A DNA stretch of 64,000 bases from Terana coerulea (lineage: Eukaryota > Basidiomycota > Agaricomycetes > Polyporales > Phanerochaetaceae): assembly GCA_024811115.1 (NCBI GenBank), contig JAKOGH010000042.1, positions 248,001-312,000 on the forward strand, in the 5' to 3' direction. Positions 34,501 through 45,275 of the stretch are shown here, in pieces; the first letter of the stretch is position 1, and each line of letters opens with the position of its first letter. A program made the position numbers and the translations under genes. The notes under the pieces are model-generated. The model ran no database searches and was not told where the DNA came from. It saw nothing but the letters and a program-made list of their open reading frames with translations.

Positions 34501-35871
34501 GCTCAAGCGCGACGGAAACACGGTGTTGAGCTCCGTGTGCGCCGATCTTCTCTACGCCAAGAGTTCTACTAGCCGCTTCAGCGGAGTCCTTCCTCAGGCC
34601 GAGTTCGTACCCAAGCTGGCGCAGCAATTGCAGGAAAATCCAGAGGAAGCCGTCAAAGCGTTTGAAACCATCCGCAAAAATGGTCTGTCTCCTTTTCTAT
34701 GAAACTAAAGAGTTGGTGCTGAACAGCCAACTTGTAGTAACAGCGCCATCGGGCATCCGTTTCGCTGTGACAGGCAATGTTCTTGGCCTGGCGCACCCAC
34801 GTAGCACCTTCGGAAAACACTTCAAGCAGTCGTTGACGGTATGTGTCGGTGCCAATGCGGTCGTCAGGTTGTCTAACTGAATGAAATGCAGGAAAGCCCG
34901 CTTGCTCCCCTACGCCGAGCATCGGAAACTCTGAGCGCTATTGGCGAGAACCCGGTGAAGAAGGCCGTCGTGGTATCACTACCAACAATCGAGAGCTCCT
35001 TTGTGTCTCACTACGGGAAGGGTCTGCAGGGTTACACTCATCCGGAGTACCCCGCCCTCCGCGTTGCCGGTGAAATCCTGAATGCCACCGAGAGCTACCT
35101 TTGGGTACGTGTCTACATATCGAGAGTGTATCGTTATACTAACGTATTTCCAGCGGTACATTCGTGGATCTGGTCTTGCATATGGCGCATACGTCAGTTT
35201 AGACCTGGAGGCCGGTCTCGTGAACTTCTCACTCTACCGAGTACGTCGCTTGTACACAAGTTTCTTCTACGCCACTGACATATCTACAGTCATCAAACAG
35301 CATCGAGGCCTTCAACCAAGCCAAAGCTGTCATTGAAGGCCTGCTCGACGGTTCGGTAAGCTCAAAATAGTTCATTTTGCACGGATCTGGTCATCTTACA
35401 GTATTACCCAATAGATCGCGCTTGACGAAACGGGTCTTGACGCCGCGAAGAGCAGCATTGTCTTTGCAGTAACGCGTGGCGTATCAACACCCGGCCGTGC
35501 AGTAAGCATCCTTCCAGTGTCGTATCGATGTTGCAGACATTGACGACTGTATTCAGGGACTCATGTCCTTCTTGAACCAAGCGCTTGAGGGAGTGTCTCA
35601 AAACCACAACGCGGAGCTCCTCGAGAAGTACGAAGCTGTGACCAAGGACGACGTCCTACACGTCCTGAAGAAATACTTCATCCCTCTTTTCAACCCATCA
35701 TCATCTGTTGCGGTCATGGTCACCGCACCTGCACGCGCAGCTGAAATCGGCGAGCAACTGACCAAGATTGGGTTCGAGGTTGAGCAACGCTCGCTGCACG
35801 TCGACCCGGAGGAGGAAGGCGAATTTTCCGATAGCGAGGAAGGTAGCACAGACAGCGAGGAAAGCCAATAG
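31568..35871 (+). CDS. M16-family zinc metalloprotease (YOL098C type)
   Basis: Large M16/insulinase-fold protease, like yeast YOL098C and its fission yeast counterpart. The inverted zinc motif H-T-L-E-H is assembled across an intron (GCPHTLE, then HLVFMGSEKYPYKGIID). It is followed by the family-typical NGTNAWTDTDHTAYTVSTAG and VYSEMQGRENTSGDLM. The four-domain M16 architecture continues to an acidic tail (EGEFSDSEEGSTDSEESQ) and TAG 35869-35871. The conserved part begins near MPSAANGVEKYGNFDLV at ATG 31739. An in-frame ATG at 31568 adds 57 residues rich in Arg/Leu/Ser with no acidic residue, a mitochondrial presequence type. The frame slips once at AAAA 33732-33735; one more A restores KKAEAELEEAKKEHDKEIP. 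About a dozen short introns. Confidence 0.85.
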
Positions 35872-35972
35872 CTATACATTATCGCAGACTAGTTCAATGA
35901 CAACCTATTGCATACATGATCTGTACGAAATGAAGCATACCATCATGCCGTGTTCGGCGGCGATCTGGACCA

Positions 35973-37340
35973 CTATGTCAATGTCGCCTCCGTTCCCTGT
36001 GTAGTTTCAGAGACCGTATCGCTCGTGGAAATGACTTCGATAATCTTTTCTTGAGCCTGACCAGGATGAAGTTCTACGTTTTCCAAGAAATCGTTGTCCA
36101 CCAGGAAGCGTATTGCTTGTGAGAGGTTCGACACTGTCATCCTGATTTCCGGTAGAAGAAGCTAACATAGGTAGCAGTGAGAATGCATACGCCGTGCAAC
36201 ATAAATGAGCATACGTTACGTAGGAGGGCTGGTCTGGACGCGAAGGGGTTTTGCGGGGGTGGCCGTGGCTGCTTGGGGCCAGGACGCTTGCGGTGCTTCC
36301 AGTCAGACTCGGCTGTGTGCACCGTTGCGGAAGAAATGACCACCGGTTCTTCCACGGCTATACTGACCGGGACTTTCGACGACACGGCCTCGGGCGGAGC
36401 GTCCGAATCTGAGCCTGAGTTGCCTGCCTCCAGGTCTTTGTCCAACGTCTCCTGCGGTTCCGGTACATTGCCCGTAGACCCCGCAGCTATAGCTACAGTC
36501 GATGTTTCTGTATTCTGTGCAGAAACGTAGAGGGACGAGCGTGATCTTGATGGCTGCGACCTTGACCGCGGCCGCGTGCTCCACCTCGCCCTCGTCCTCT
36601 TGAGTCGCGTCGCTGCCAGCCTTCGTCTCTTGGTCGGTCGTATTGTCGATCGCTCTCTAGCCGTCGCCTCTTATTAGGGAAGCGACCCTCCTGGAATGTC
36701 AATTGTCCACGAGAAATGGCTTCGTCCAACTTTTTCTGCTTCTCGTCCACGCGCGTAGCAGTGGGGAATCGCTTCTTGCGTTCTGCAATCCACGCCTGGA
36801 TATCTTCAGGACTCTCAAGCTTAATGGTGGTACCTTGAATCGGTATGGGTTTCCTAAGAAACGTCAGTTGTTTTCCCTATCCATACTTGTGTATTCGCTG
36901 CACACGCACCCTTTAAGACTCGGATCAGCGTCCCAGTCAACCTTTTGCTTCCTCTTCTCCCATCCTGGTGGGTATATAAGGTGGCGGTCCATCATATGCG
37001 TCTCCACCGACTTCGCCGAGCCTGTGAATACACACCCAGGTTTCTTGCACCGGACACTGCCTGGCTGCACCCAGCGAGCCGGGGGATGAGTTGGGCCTGG
37101 TGTAGGCGTGTAATAGTGGCCCTGTTGCGAGTTACTAGGTCCCGCGAAGGCATTCTGTGGCGTGTACGCCTGTGCATAATGGGAGGAGACATGGTACTGG
37201 TACGGTACGTTGACGGCCTGTGCATAGGCAGTGGAAGAGTGTTGCTGGTAAGGATGGGCCGTGCCTTGAGCATGATTCTGGTTCATGTGAGGGGCCTGGG
37301 GTAGCGAAGGATGTGATGGGAGACCTCCACCACGCTGCAT
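35973..37340 (-). CDS. NUFIP1: NUFIP1/Rsa1-type box C/D snoRNP assembly factor
   Basis: Contains the NUFIP core KLESPEDIQAWIAERKKRFP, which in yeast Rsa1 and human NUFIP1 binds the Snu13/15.5K platform during box C/D snoRNP assembly in the nucleus. It starts MQRGGGLPSHPSLPQAPHMN at 37340. The N-terminal part is Gln/Tyr/Pro/His-rich. A zinc-finger-like CKKPGCVFTGSAKSVETHMM with a downstream His follows. After the core come RG-rich and acidic stretches, and a C-terminal helix (VSNLSQAIRFLVDNDFLENV). The stop is TAG 35973-35975. The frame moves by one near 36555-36570, between the RG repeats and SQPSRSRSSLYVSAQNTE. Its 3' end is only ~100 bp from that of the M16 protease. Confidence 0.78.
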
Positions 37341-38006
37341 GGTATCGAGTTGTCTTAGTCTCGCAGGGCGTACTGAGGAGTGCGTATTGAAGAAAGAAAG
37401 AGCCTCCGTCCGTCAAGCGCCCAGATACGAGAACTTCACCCGAGGGGACAAAATCACATACCATCATGCAATTCACGCGCATATATAGACTCTGCAGACT
37501 ACGAAAACACCTGTATCAATTCTATTCTCAGCGACAGCAAGAAAACACAGGAAAGCCTCGACGAAAGCAACTCGATTTGCGCTGTATTGCTGTTACATGT
37601 AGATACGGAGCAACGGACTGCGATTAAACTAGAGGTTACTTTTCAGTGTCCATGACATTCTAGTCAGCACAAGATAACTTATAGCCACCGCACTCGGCGA
37701 CCATGGTGACGTCCGCGCCATCGGATGTTGGGTGGCGGTGTGGACCGATAGGCGATAGGAGGGGAGGATGGCAAAAAAGGGGTGGAAGAGGGCAACATCG
37801 GTCGGATTTGAGGACAGGAATTTTCGAGGAGCAGTATGGAAAGGGAGTAAAGAGTCGATGTGATTGTTGCGAACAGGAGGATGGCGGATAGGCCATGGAG
37901 TACGCTTGTCCACGGTTGGCGTTGAACCAACCGCTCGTCGTGGCACGTTCTGCACTATCTGACCTGCCCCTTAAAGAGCGCGGAGGCTACGTCCGTGAAG
38001 GACAAA
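37341..38006. other. Intergenic region upstream of NUFIP1 gene
   Basis: About 670 bp between two minus-strand genes. Several overlapping minus-strand frames at 37629-37955 have no motif and differ in composition from real neighbours, so I do not call them. The segment probably holds the 3' UTR of the KH gene's transcript and the NUFIP1 promoter. Confidence 0.5.
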
Positions 38007-39111
38007 CTACTCTTGCATCTCATCCTGCTGCAGCTGTTCCCGACCGACACGACGCTCCTTCTCACTTTCCAATTGGTTGTAAAGCAAGAACAACGCCTTC
38101 TCGTTGGCCTCAGGAGTACCGATGATGGTAAACATGCGCTCGCCCGTCTCGTCATGAGGCTCCTTGGCAATAGAGATCTTGGAACCGGAGAGGCGACGGA
38201 TTTCGGTAATTTTTGTGCCATTGCGGCCGATTATGCAACCAACCATGTCGGACGGTATGGAGATGTTTTGAGTACGTAAATTACTCGGCTGCGCAGCAGA
38301 GGTAGGCGAGCCTGGCGATGGCGAGCCACGCCCGCGAGGCGCATCGCCATTCGAACGCCGGCCACTTGACTGCCCTGGGCGCCGACCCGTCCGCTCGTCC
38401 GCTGGCCCCGGGTGGAAGTAGACGGTACCGGCGCCACGTTCCCAGTCCTCAAGGAGAGCACGTCCTATTTCCTCTATTGCACGACCAATAGAGTCCGCCG
38501 AGCCATGAACTTCAACGATGCGCTCGGTGGATTGAGGAAGCATGTCCTTCTGCGCGAACATACGGGCACCGGATGAATCTTGAATAGCCTTGATTTTCAA
38601 GCCACTACGACCAATGACACTGCCCATGAGATTATGGGAGATGAGGAGGCGAATAGAAGAAGAGGATGAGGACGAGGTGTTCGATGGGACAGGCGAAGTC
38701 GTGTTTGCGGATTGAATCTGGTCAACGATCATCGCATACGCCTGTTTACGTGTCATAAGTCACATATTACGCGCATATATGAGGCTCAGACTTGCCTTTG
38801 CGACGCCCTCGACCGAGCCGGTCACAGTGAGCACCCTTTCATGCACACCCGGCATGACCTTACTAACCCCTGCTTTGACAGCTGTCTGCTCGCGAAGCTC
38901 AGCGACATTCTTGCCGCCTTTTCCAATAATGACGCCGGCATCCTTAGTGCTCACGAGCGATCGGAGGGTGAGAACGTCACCGCCAGCTGGCGAGGGAGAA
39001 CGAGACTGTGGTTGGTCAGCTGCAAATTGCATCAGTATACACGCGCGACCTAGTTTACGAAAGTAAGGACATACCGTACTCCAACGCCTGAACAGGAGAC
39101 TCTGAAGACAT
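38007..39111 (-). CDS. Triple KH-domain RNA-binding protein
   Basis: PCBP/Rnc1/Hek2-like protein binding C-rich single-stranded RNA and regulating mRNA stability or localisation. The start is set at MSSESPVQALEY (ATG complementary to 39109-39111); the frame is open to an ATG at 39246 that would add a Ser/Pro-rich 45 residues. Three KH domains carry intact G-x-x-G loops: GVIIGKGGKNVAEL, GSVIGRSGLKIKAI and GCIIGRNGTKITEI. A linker rich in Arg/Gly/Ser/Pro separates KH2 and KH3. The terminus EKERRVGREQLQQDEMQE ends at TAG 38007-38009. Only two or three short introns. Yeast Hek2 and Pbp2 have the same arrangement, so a specific orthology is not assigned. Confidence 0.85.
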
Positions 39112-39579
39112 CGGAGGGGTGATGTTGGTGCGGAAGGGCGAGGGAGTGGCGGAGGAAAATGGGGAGGATGAGGATGAAGGACAAGTTTGCTTCAAGGATT
39201 TCGTGTGGGATATTTCAACGGTCTCGGCCACGCCCTGACGCGTCAATTACTGCCCGCGTGGCATTCCGGCAGACCCCGTTTAGCGCCTGAAAACTCAAAC
39301 AGACGAGTCAATCCTCGGGATATGTAGATAGCACAGGAAAGAGAGCAATGCTAGCACTGTATTCCATCGCAAATAAACTTGAATTAGACGATTGTGTTGT
39401 ACAGTAACACTGCAATGAACAACGGCTCATTGCAGATGAATGCATCATATTCATGTAGCGCACCCGCGCAGAGGTGCATATGAGGGCAGTAGGGTGAGTA
39501 CATGGATCGACTCATGGCGATGGATCATAGACAGCAAAAACAGCGACAAATGAATAAAAAAGCCACGGGGTGTATCGAT
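39112..39579. other. Spacer between uL13 and KH genes
   Basis: About 470 bp containing the likely 3' UTR of uL13 and the promoter of the KH gene. The minus-strand frame up to 39246 could be an N-terminal extension of the KH protein. Nothing else seen. Confidence 0.5.
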
Positions 39580-40353
39580 CTAGTAGCCCAACTGCGCAAG
39601 GTTTTCGAAAGACGCGGTGGTGTCAGCCACGGCCTTCGTGCGCAGCTTGATGGAGGCGAGCTATTGCGGCAATGAGCAACTGCGTCTTCAACACAACATT
39701 TCACTACGTACCTTGCGCTCGTGGAAGGCCTGGGCCTTAATCTTCCTCTTCTCCTCGAGGCGGTCAACAACATCCTTGTAACCCCAGCCAACCTCATGCG
39801 ACAGCCGCTACATTCACAAACACGTCACGACTCCACTTGGTTCAACACAGCGCAACCCTCACCTTGACTGTGCAGTACTTGCGACCGGGCTTCAGGCGAA
39901 GCACCCTGAGAGCCTCAGGGACAACCATACGCTTCTTACGATCGTAAGGAGGGGGGACGCCCTCAAAGAGTTTGAGGCGTTCAAGGGCAGCCGCGCCGCG
40001 AGCCGTCTTGTGAGGAACCATTCCGCGGATAGCCCTGTAGAGAATCTTGGAGGGGGCGCGGTGGTGGAAGGGGCCAGACTTTTTGGGGTTGACGATGTGA
40101 CGCTTGTGGAGGAAGTTGTGGTAGCGCAGCTATATGCACAAAGGCGAGAGGGTTATTTCTTCGTAAGGCTGAACCTGAGTCATGGATGCAGCACCTTGTT
40201 GCGGAAGAAGCTGCCGGAGATGTTGACCTCCTCACACCTCACAACGACAATCTTCTGCCCGTTCAAAATCTGCTTGGAGATAATGGACGCAAGCCGGCCC
40301 AGGAGATGGCCCTTGCCATCAATAACGATGGGGCTCGAGGAGAAGGTGGCCAT
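39580..40353 (-). CDS. RPL16: 60S ribosomal protein uL13 (L16/L13a)
   Basis: Cytosolic large-subunit ribosomal protein uL13. It starts [20 protein letters not shown] at the ATG complementary to 40351-40353. The nucleotide-like fold signature [20 protein letters not shown] follows, then [40 protein letters not shown] and [20 protein letters not shown]. It ends [13 protein letters not shown] at TAG 39580-39582. Length (about 200 residues) and all blocks match the family. The gene has several short introns and a further intron in the 5' leader (40359-40485), a frequent layout for fungal ribosomal-protein genes. I checked introns for box C/D motifs (TGATGA with CTGA) and found no convincing snoRNA. 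Confidence 0.93.
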
Positions 40354-40358
40354 GATGT

Positions 40359-40485
40359 CTGTAACGAAGTCGTGTTAACGGTTTCAGAATTGGGATTTTG
40401 GAGTTATGAACGGGCGCACCTAGACAAAGTACAAGCAGTCAGTCGGGTCTGCAAGCCTGCGAAATCAATGTAGCCAATATCTTAC
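40359..40485 (-). other. 5' leader intron of uL13 gene
   Basis: Donor gtaaga follows CCGCAAGATCCTCAAG, and acceptor gttacag ends 5 nt before the uL13 ATG. At 127 nt it is longer than the coding introns here. The upstream exon does not keep frame with the ATG, so it is non-coding leader. Confidence 0.5.
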
Positions 40486-41782
40486 CTTGAGGATCTTGCG
40501 GTCGGTACTGGTTGGCGGCGTTGCTCACTGCTCCCCGCACTCTGTGACGAAGCAGCCACCGTGACGCGTGACATGTGCTGCATAGTTCTGCGGCAGTTGC
40601 CGTCACACGCTCGGATTCGGGCGGACCGAGTGTATTTAGCGCCTTGCGCCACAAAGCTATAGGGTACGATACAGTATCCGAGGATACACTGCTGCATACA
40701 TGTAATCACGAACGAAAGAACAACCAACAACTCCTCCATGTGCGGCAAAGGTGAACGAGCATGAGCCCCGCAGGTCAACGGTGATGACCATCTTTCCATC
40801 CCGCGAGAACAACACACATAACGAAGTCTACAGGGGGTCACATAGCTCGAGCACTTCGACTACGAATGCCGTGCATTCATCAGCGGTAAACAAGACCCAT
40901 ATACTTGTTTCATCTTGTAATAACGCAAGCCGCGATAGATGCCACTATAAATGTGAGTAATCTATTACATGTGCCTGCCATGCATGCTCAGAGGCAAGCG
41001 TACCTGGGTGTTATGGTCTGGGTACTGAACGTATAGTTACCTGCTAAGACTTCACATGCAGCTCGCTGGCTGAATCGTAGTGAGAAAGTTAAGATCGAGG
41101 CAAAACATACTGTTTACACTTTTCAGCGAACACCGCAGCAGCCCCGCGAGCGCATATCCTGAGTCCCCGCAAAACACACCTGCCCGCTCTCCACCTACTT
41201 ATAGCTCTCCCCTGCCGCATAAAGCTACTCAGATGCGATCCCTGCGTCGTCACTGTGACCGCTCAAAAAGTGGCCGTGATCAGCTAGAGCAGTAACGAGA
41301 GGCCGAGGGAGTCTTGGATTGCCAAGCGATAGATAGTTGGCGTAGTCGATGGTTATTGAGCTGAGACAGCGAGACTCAAAGACACGTCGAAGGATGTATA
41401 TCGAATGAGACTGGTGATGCTGCTCTGTGTCCTGTGAGCGAAGAGATACAAGGCTTCTTGCACTTTGAGAGCGATCTGATCGCCAGATATCATCCCAGTA
41501 GCCCGTTTACGTCCAGCCACATGATTTGCGAAGTGCGGCTGTGGTCGATGTGAACGACAATATCTGGCTAGCAAAGCGAGTGAAGGACCGGACGAGCAGA
41601 GTGTGGCGGATGAAAGGTGAGAAGCAAAGTTTGTGAGGCGATTGCAGATGAGGTGAGGAAAGTGATGGGAGCTGAAATTTGGCGCACGCGAGTGGCGGCT
41701 ACTCCCGGAGCGGAGTTGAATCACAGCGCGTCCCATTTCTCGTGAACAGCAGCACCCGCATTCGTAACTGCTCTCGTCAAAC
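40486..41782. other. Divergent spacer, uL13 and mitochondrial ACP
   Basis: About 1.3 kb between two divergent genes. It contains their promoters and the non-coding first exon of uL13 near 40486-40560. Short frames on both strands (for example 40751-40960 +) show no motif. No RNA gene or repeat recognised. Confidence 0.5.
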
Positions 41783-42365
41783 ATGTCTTTCCTCCGTCTG
41801 GCTGTTCGCAACGTCGCTCGGCCTCGGTTTACGCTGGCCGCCCCTACGGCTCTCTCGACTCGGAGCCGTATTCTGCAGAGTGCTTCGTACTCTGCGGCAG
41901 CTGGTCTGAATAAGGAGCAGATCACAGCGCGTGTGCTGGACGTCCTGAAGGGTTTTGAGAAGGTCAAGCAGGAGAAGGTGCGCGACTTGCATGTATTTCT
42001 TCACTACACTTCCTTGACACACCATAACAGCTCACGCCTACCGCTTCCTTTTCGGACGACCTCGGGCTTGACAGCCTGGACGCCGTCGAAGTCGTCATGG
42101 CCGTAGAGGAGGTGAGCTATTTGCTTGGTAGACTCATGCACTCACACATGCATTCTGTAGGAGTTCTCCATTGAGATTCCTGACGCCGAAGCTGACGAGA
42201 TCAAGACTGTTGGGGAGGGTATGCTCACGTCCACCGGCGCTTTGACACCCTTACTGACGTGACTGAATTCACGTAGCGATTGAGTACATTGCTAAGACCC
42301 CTGATGGTGCGTCCGTTAACGCAATCTTACGTTGAAGTCTACTCACTATCGTTTTAGCTCACTAA
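41783..42365 (+). CDS. ACP1: Mitochondrial acyl carrier protein
   Basis: Acyl carrier protein of mitochondrial fatty-acid synthesis, also a complex I and iron-sulfur assembly partner. It starts [20 protein letters not shown] at ATG 41783. The first ~45 residues form an Arg/Ser/Ala-rich presequence without acidic residues. The mature domain starts [20 protein letters not shown]. The phosphopantetheine attachment site is the Ser in [20 protein letters not shown]. It continues [20 protein letters not shown] and ends [10 protein letters not shown] at TAA 42363-42365, where the last exon supplies only two and a half codons. Four short introns. Size and motif are typical. Confidence 0.93.
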
Positions 42366-43060
42366 ACTGCGCTATCATCGACCGTGTACCTCAATAACGT
42401 TACGAGCACACCGACCTGTCACCCCGTAAATGCTGAATCCAAGCACCTATGGGTCTATCAATATCGCGACCGTCATCAACACGGACAAAAGCAGCACCCG
42501 AACTTCCTAGACATCCGTATACGACCACTCTACTTAGTCCTGTTGTAGTTCGTGTCGCGCAATAGTGAAGCGGCGATCCTCAATGGACTACATTACTCCA
42601 CTGTCAGAAGTTAACAGGTCTTCCTATATTGCTTCCGCGTCTTTGTTTCAATCCTACGACTACGGATACCGCAACATTCGCGTGGCTTGAAGGCAACACG
42701 ACCTCAGTCTTCAAGACGAGCTTGACGATACGTGAGACGTGTAGGGCGGGAAGCATGTGTGCGTTATGTGCAGTCTGCTTGATTTTTTACCTGGGTTTGT
42801 GCAGAACTCTCAGTCGTTGCAAAGCTATGGATATCTCATAATGCACCACTGAGCCCATTGAGATCCGGCTCACTCGCGCAGTACTCCGCATGTCCTCGTC
42901 CTCGATCGAGCTCGATCCCTGAACGCGCCGAAGTGACGGTGTTTACTCGGGATTTAGCCTGATTTCCTTTTTGGCTTCAGGTCAAGCGCCCGACGTTTCA
43001 AGGCGCTCCGGAGAGCACTGTGAAGTTGTCTTCTTCCCTGCTCTCTACACACCGTCCATT
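42366..43060. other. Intergenic region ACP1 to bL17m
   Basis: About 700 bp between two + strand genes. The 70-codon frame at 42629-42841 has no motif. No RNA gene, repeat or mobile element recognised. It should contain the ACP 3' UTR and the bL17m promoter. Confidence 0.5.
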
Positions 43061-44084
43061 ATGAAGCATGGCGTGGCTTTCCGTAAGTTCTCGAGGACAT
43101 CCTCGCATAGGATGCTGATGTTGCGGTACGGCTGTCTACACGCTTTATTGCAATCTTTTCTAATAAGCGTGTCGTAAAGCAACCTGGTCACTTCGCTCAT
43201 CAAACATGAACAAATCAAGACCACCTTGCCAAAGGCGAGAGATACAGCGAGGCTTGCGGAAAAGGTGCTAGCAGACGTGTAATCTAAGTTCATATGAAAG
43301 TTTATGCGTTTTCCAGATCATTACCATGGGCAAGAAAGGCGACCTCCCAGCGTACCACCGCGCCAACGCTTTCCTCCTTGAACCACAACTTACCCCCAAG
43401 GTTTTCAAGGAGCTGGCCAAGCGATATTCAACGCGCGAAGGTGGCTACACACGTATACACAAGTTTGGTAACAGACCGGGTGACAACGCACCCCATGCAA
43501 TCCTGGAGCTCGTGGACAACCCTCGGGATATCAAGTTCGACATGACAGCGCGGGCCATCGGTTGGGAGGTCCTTAGCAAAGCTATTGGCACGACCAGTCC
43601 CACTAGGATTGCTCAGAGTGGCGTCGAAGGTCTCCAGGAAGTTGTGGAACGCGAGAAGACTCTGCAGCCGAAGGAGAAGGGTGCCCTGAGGGAGAAGACA
43701 CGATGGAGTCTGCAGAAGGTCCTGCGGTTCCGCAGTAGGGATGCTTCGTCAGAGCTGCAACGAAAGGCAGAAGATCATATCGTATGTTCCCTGTCCTCTC
43801 AGTACTGTAATTGTCTCATTTGTTTCTAGGATACTCTTTTGGCTCAGCCTCTTGCTCTCAAGGAGATGATGGAGCAGAAAGCAGCGGATGGAGAAGAAGA
43901 CCCCGAAACCCCGCTCGCAGGACGCAAAGCTCTCCGGTTGAAGGCTGGTCAAACTTTGCCAGGTAGCAATGCCAGCGCGCTCGGTGTCGCTCAAGGAGCC
44001 TTGGGCAGGGAACGTTCCGGTCGAGGCTGGTTCGGACGGCCAAAGCTTGGCGTAGACACCTCATCTGGATGGAGCTCTACATGA
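43061..44084 (+). CDS. MRPL8: Mitochondrial ribosomal protein bL17m
   Basis: Mitoribosomal large-subunit protein of the bacterial L17 family. ATG 43061 begins [20 protein letters not shown], the L17 signature (K-x-R-x-L/F-x-R-x-x-x-H-R). The next exon adds [20 protein letters not shown] and TARLAEK. A further exon begins [20 protein letters not shown]. The L17 core ends around [17 protein letters not shown] fungal-type C-terminal extension follows and ends [16 protein letters not shown] at TGA 44082-44084. The initial exons are short, as in other fungal copies. The next gene converges from the other strand with only 53 bp between stop codons. Confidence 0.88.
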
Positions 44085-44137
44085 TCTGCATTTGCTGTTG
44101 ACTACTCTACTACTTTCTATATCACATTACTTTGCCC

Positions 44138-45275
44138 CTAGAAGTTCGCCGCTGCTTCAAGGTCGTCCGCATTCAGCCAATCTGCCCCGTTGTCCTGCAA
44201 GACCTTCCAGACCGCTGTGCGTGCGTTGATAGGCCAACCAGGCGTGTCCCAAAACCTCGCCCTGATGCCACGCGAATGAGCGTCGCCCACAAACTTCGTA
44301 ATATTTGCCAGTTGCGCCTCTGAGATGTTCCCAATTCCACTCCAGCCCACGGCAGCTTCGTAATCTGTAGAGGCTAGGGGAGACAGCGTTGAGTCCCAGG
44401 TAGTGTTGAGAGACGGGTCCGTCAGCTGTGTCAAGGGTGCGTCGAAGAAATAGTCCCGCGGCTCCAGAGCTTTGACCTGCTCCAAAGGACTGTTTCCAGT
44501 TCCGACCACCGTAACGGCAGACGGAGTGAAAGTGCCATTCGCGAAAGTGGTGAGGTAGCCGGCCTGTCGCAAAGGCTCGAAGGCTTTGAGAATGAACGGA
44601 AGTGCTCTGCCGTGATGTCTCAGCTGCTTCTCAAGGGTTCCACAGGGAAGCAGGATTGACGTACTCCACGCCGTCGGTCTTAATATCGATGAGCAGCTGA
44701 AGAGTGATGTCTCCTGACGTGTCGAATACACCGCTTTAAAGCGCAGTTAGTCTGCTGCCCTATGCAGGTGCGTACAGTTCAATACCCACTTTAGTGTCGT
44801 AAGGTTTACTGTAAAAGCGTCTTTTAGGATTTTTGGCTGTTCAGGATTTGCAGCAGGGGTTGAATGTAGAGCGAGTCTAGGGTCCTGTTCGGAGTGAGAG
44901 CCCCTGGTTCATGACCTACCTGGACTTAAGGTGAGCACAACTGGCAAATTCATGACGCTCAAACTTACGAAAAGCGTGCCATTGAGCAACGAAACGTCCG
45001 CCTCCACGCTTGCGACGCCGAAACTAAGTGCCGTGAGTAGAGGTACATCCCTCCAGTCTGCGCTGTGTCTTCAGCCTATGCACTAGTGCCTGACTACCAG
45101 AGGACTCACAGTCGTTATGGGAGTGGATTGGCTTCGGGACGATGTTTTGTGTCAGCTGCGTAGGGTACTGCAGCAACGGAGAGTTTGACGCCTCCAAGGA
45201 CGCAATCACGTCGTTGATCGTCGCCTTGCCCAGCGCAAGCAGCGGAGCTCCGAGCAGTAAGCACGCCGGCCTCAT
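44138..45275 (-). CDS. AIM6: AIM6-like secreted PLC-type phosphodiesterase
   Basis: Protein of the PLC-like phosphodiesterase (TIM-barrel) group close to fungal Altered Inheritance of Mitochondria 6. It starts MRPACLLLGAPLLALGKATI at 45275, a cleavable signal-peptide type. The motif PIHSHNDYWRDVPLLTALSF forms across an intron and carries the HND-type metal/catalytic residues. FGVASVEADVSLLNGTLF supplies the next acidic pair. Later segments are LLIDIKTDGVEALPFILKAF, DYFFDAPLTQL and a C-terminal ARFWDTPGWPINARTAVWKV, with the stop at TAG 44138-44140. The frame slips once at TTTTT 44830-44834 (coding strand A5); one more base gives LLQILNSQKILKDAFTVNL. Yeast AIM6 is poorly characterised, so the substrate is open. 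Confidence 0.75.

Noticed and set aside
40359..40485. Intronic box C/D snoRNA in the uL13 leader intron
   Set aside because: CTGA occurs, but no RTGATGA C box is present in a suitable position and no terminal stem is visible.
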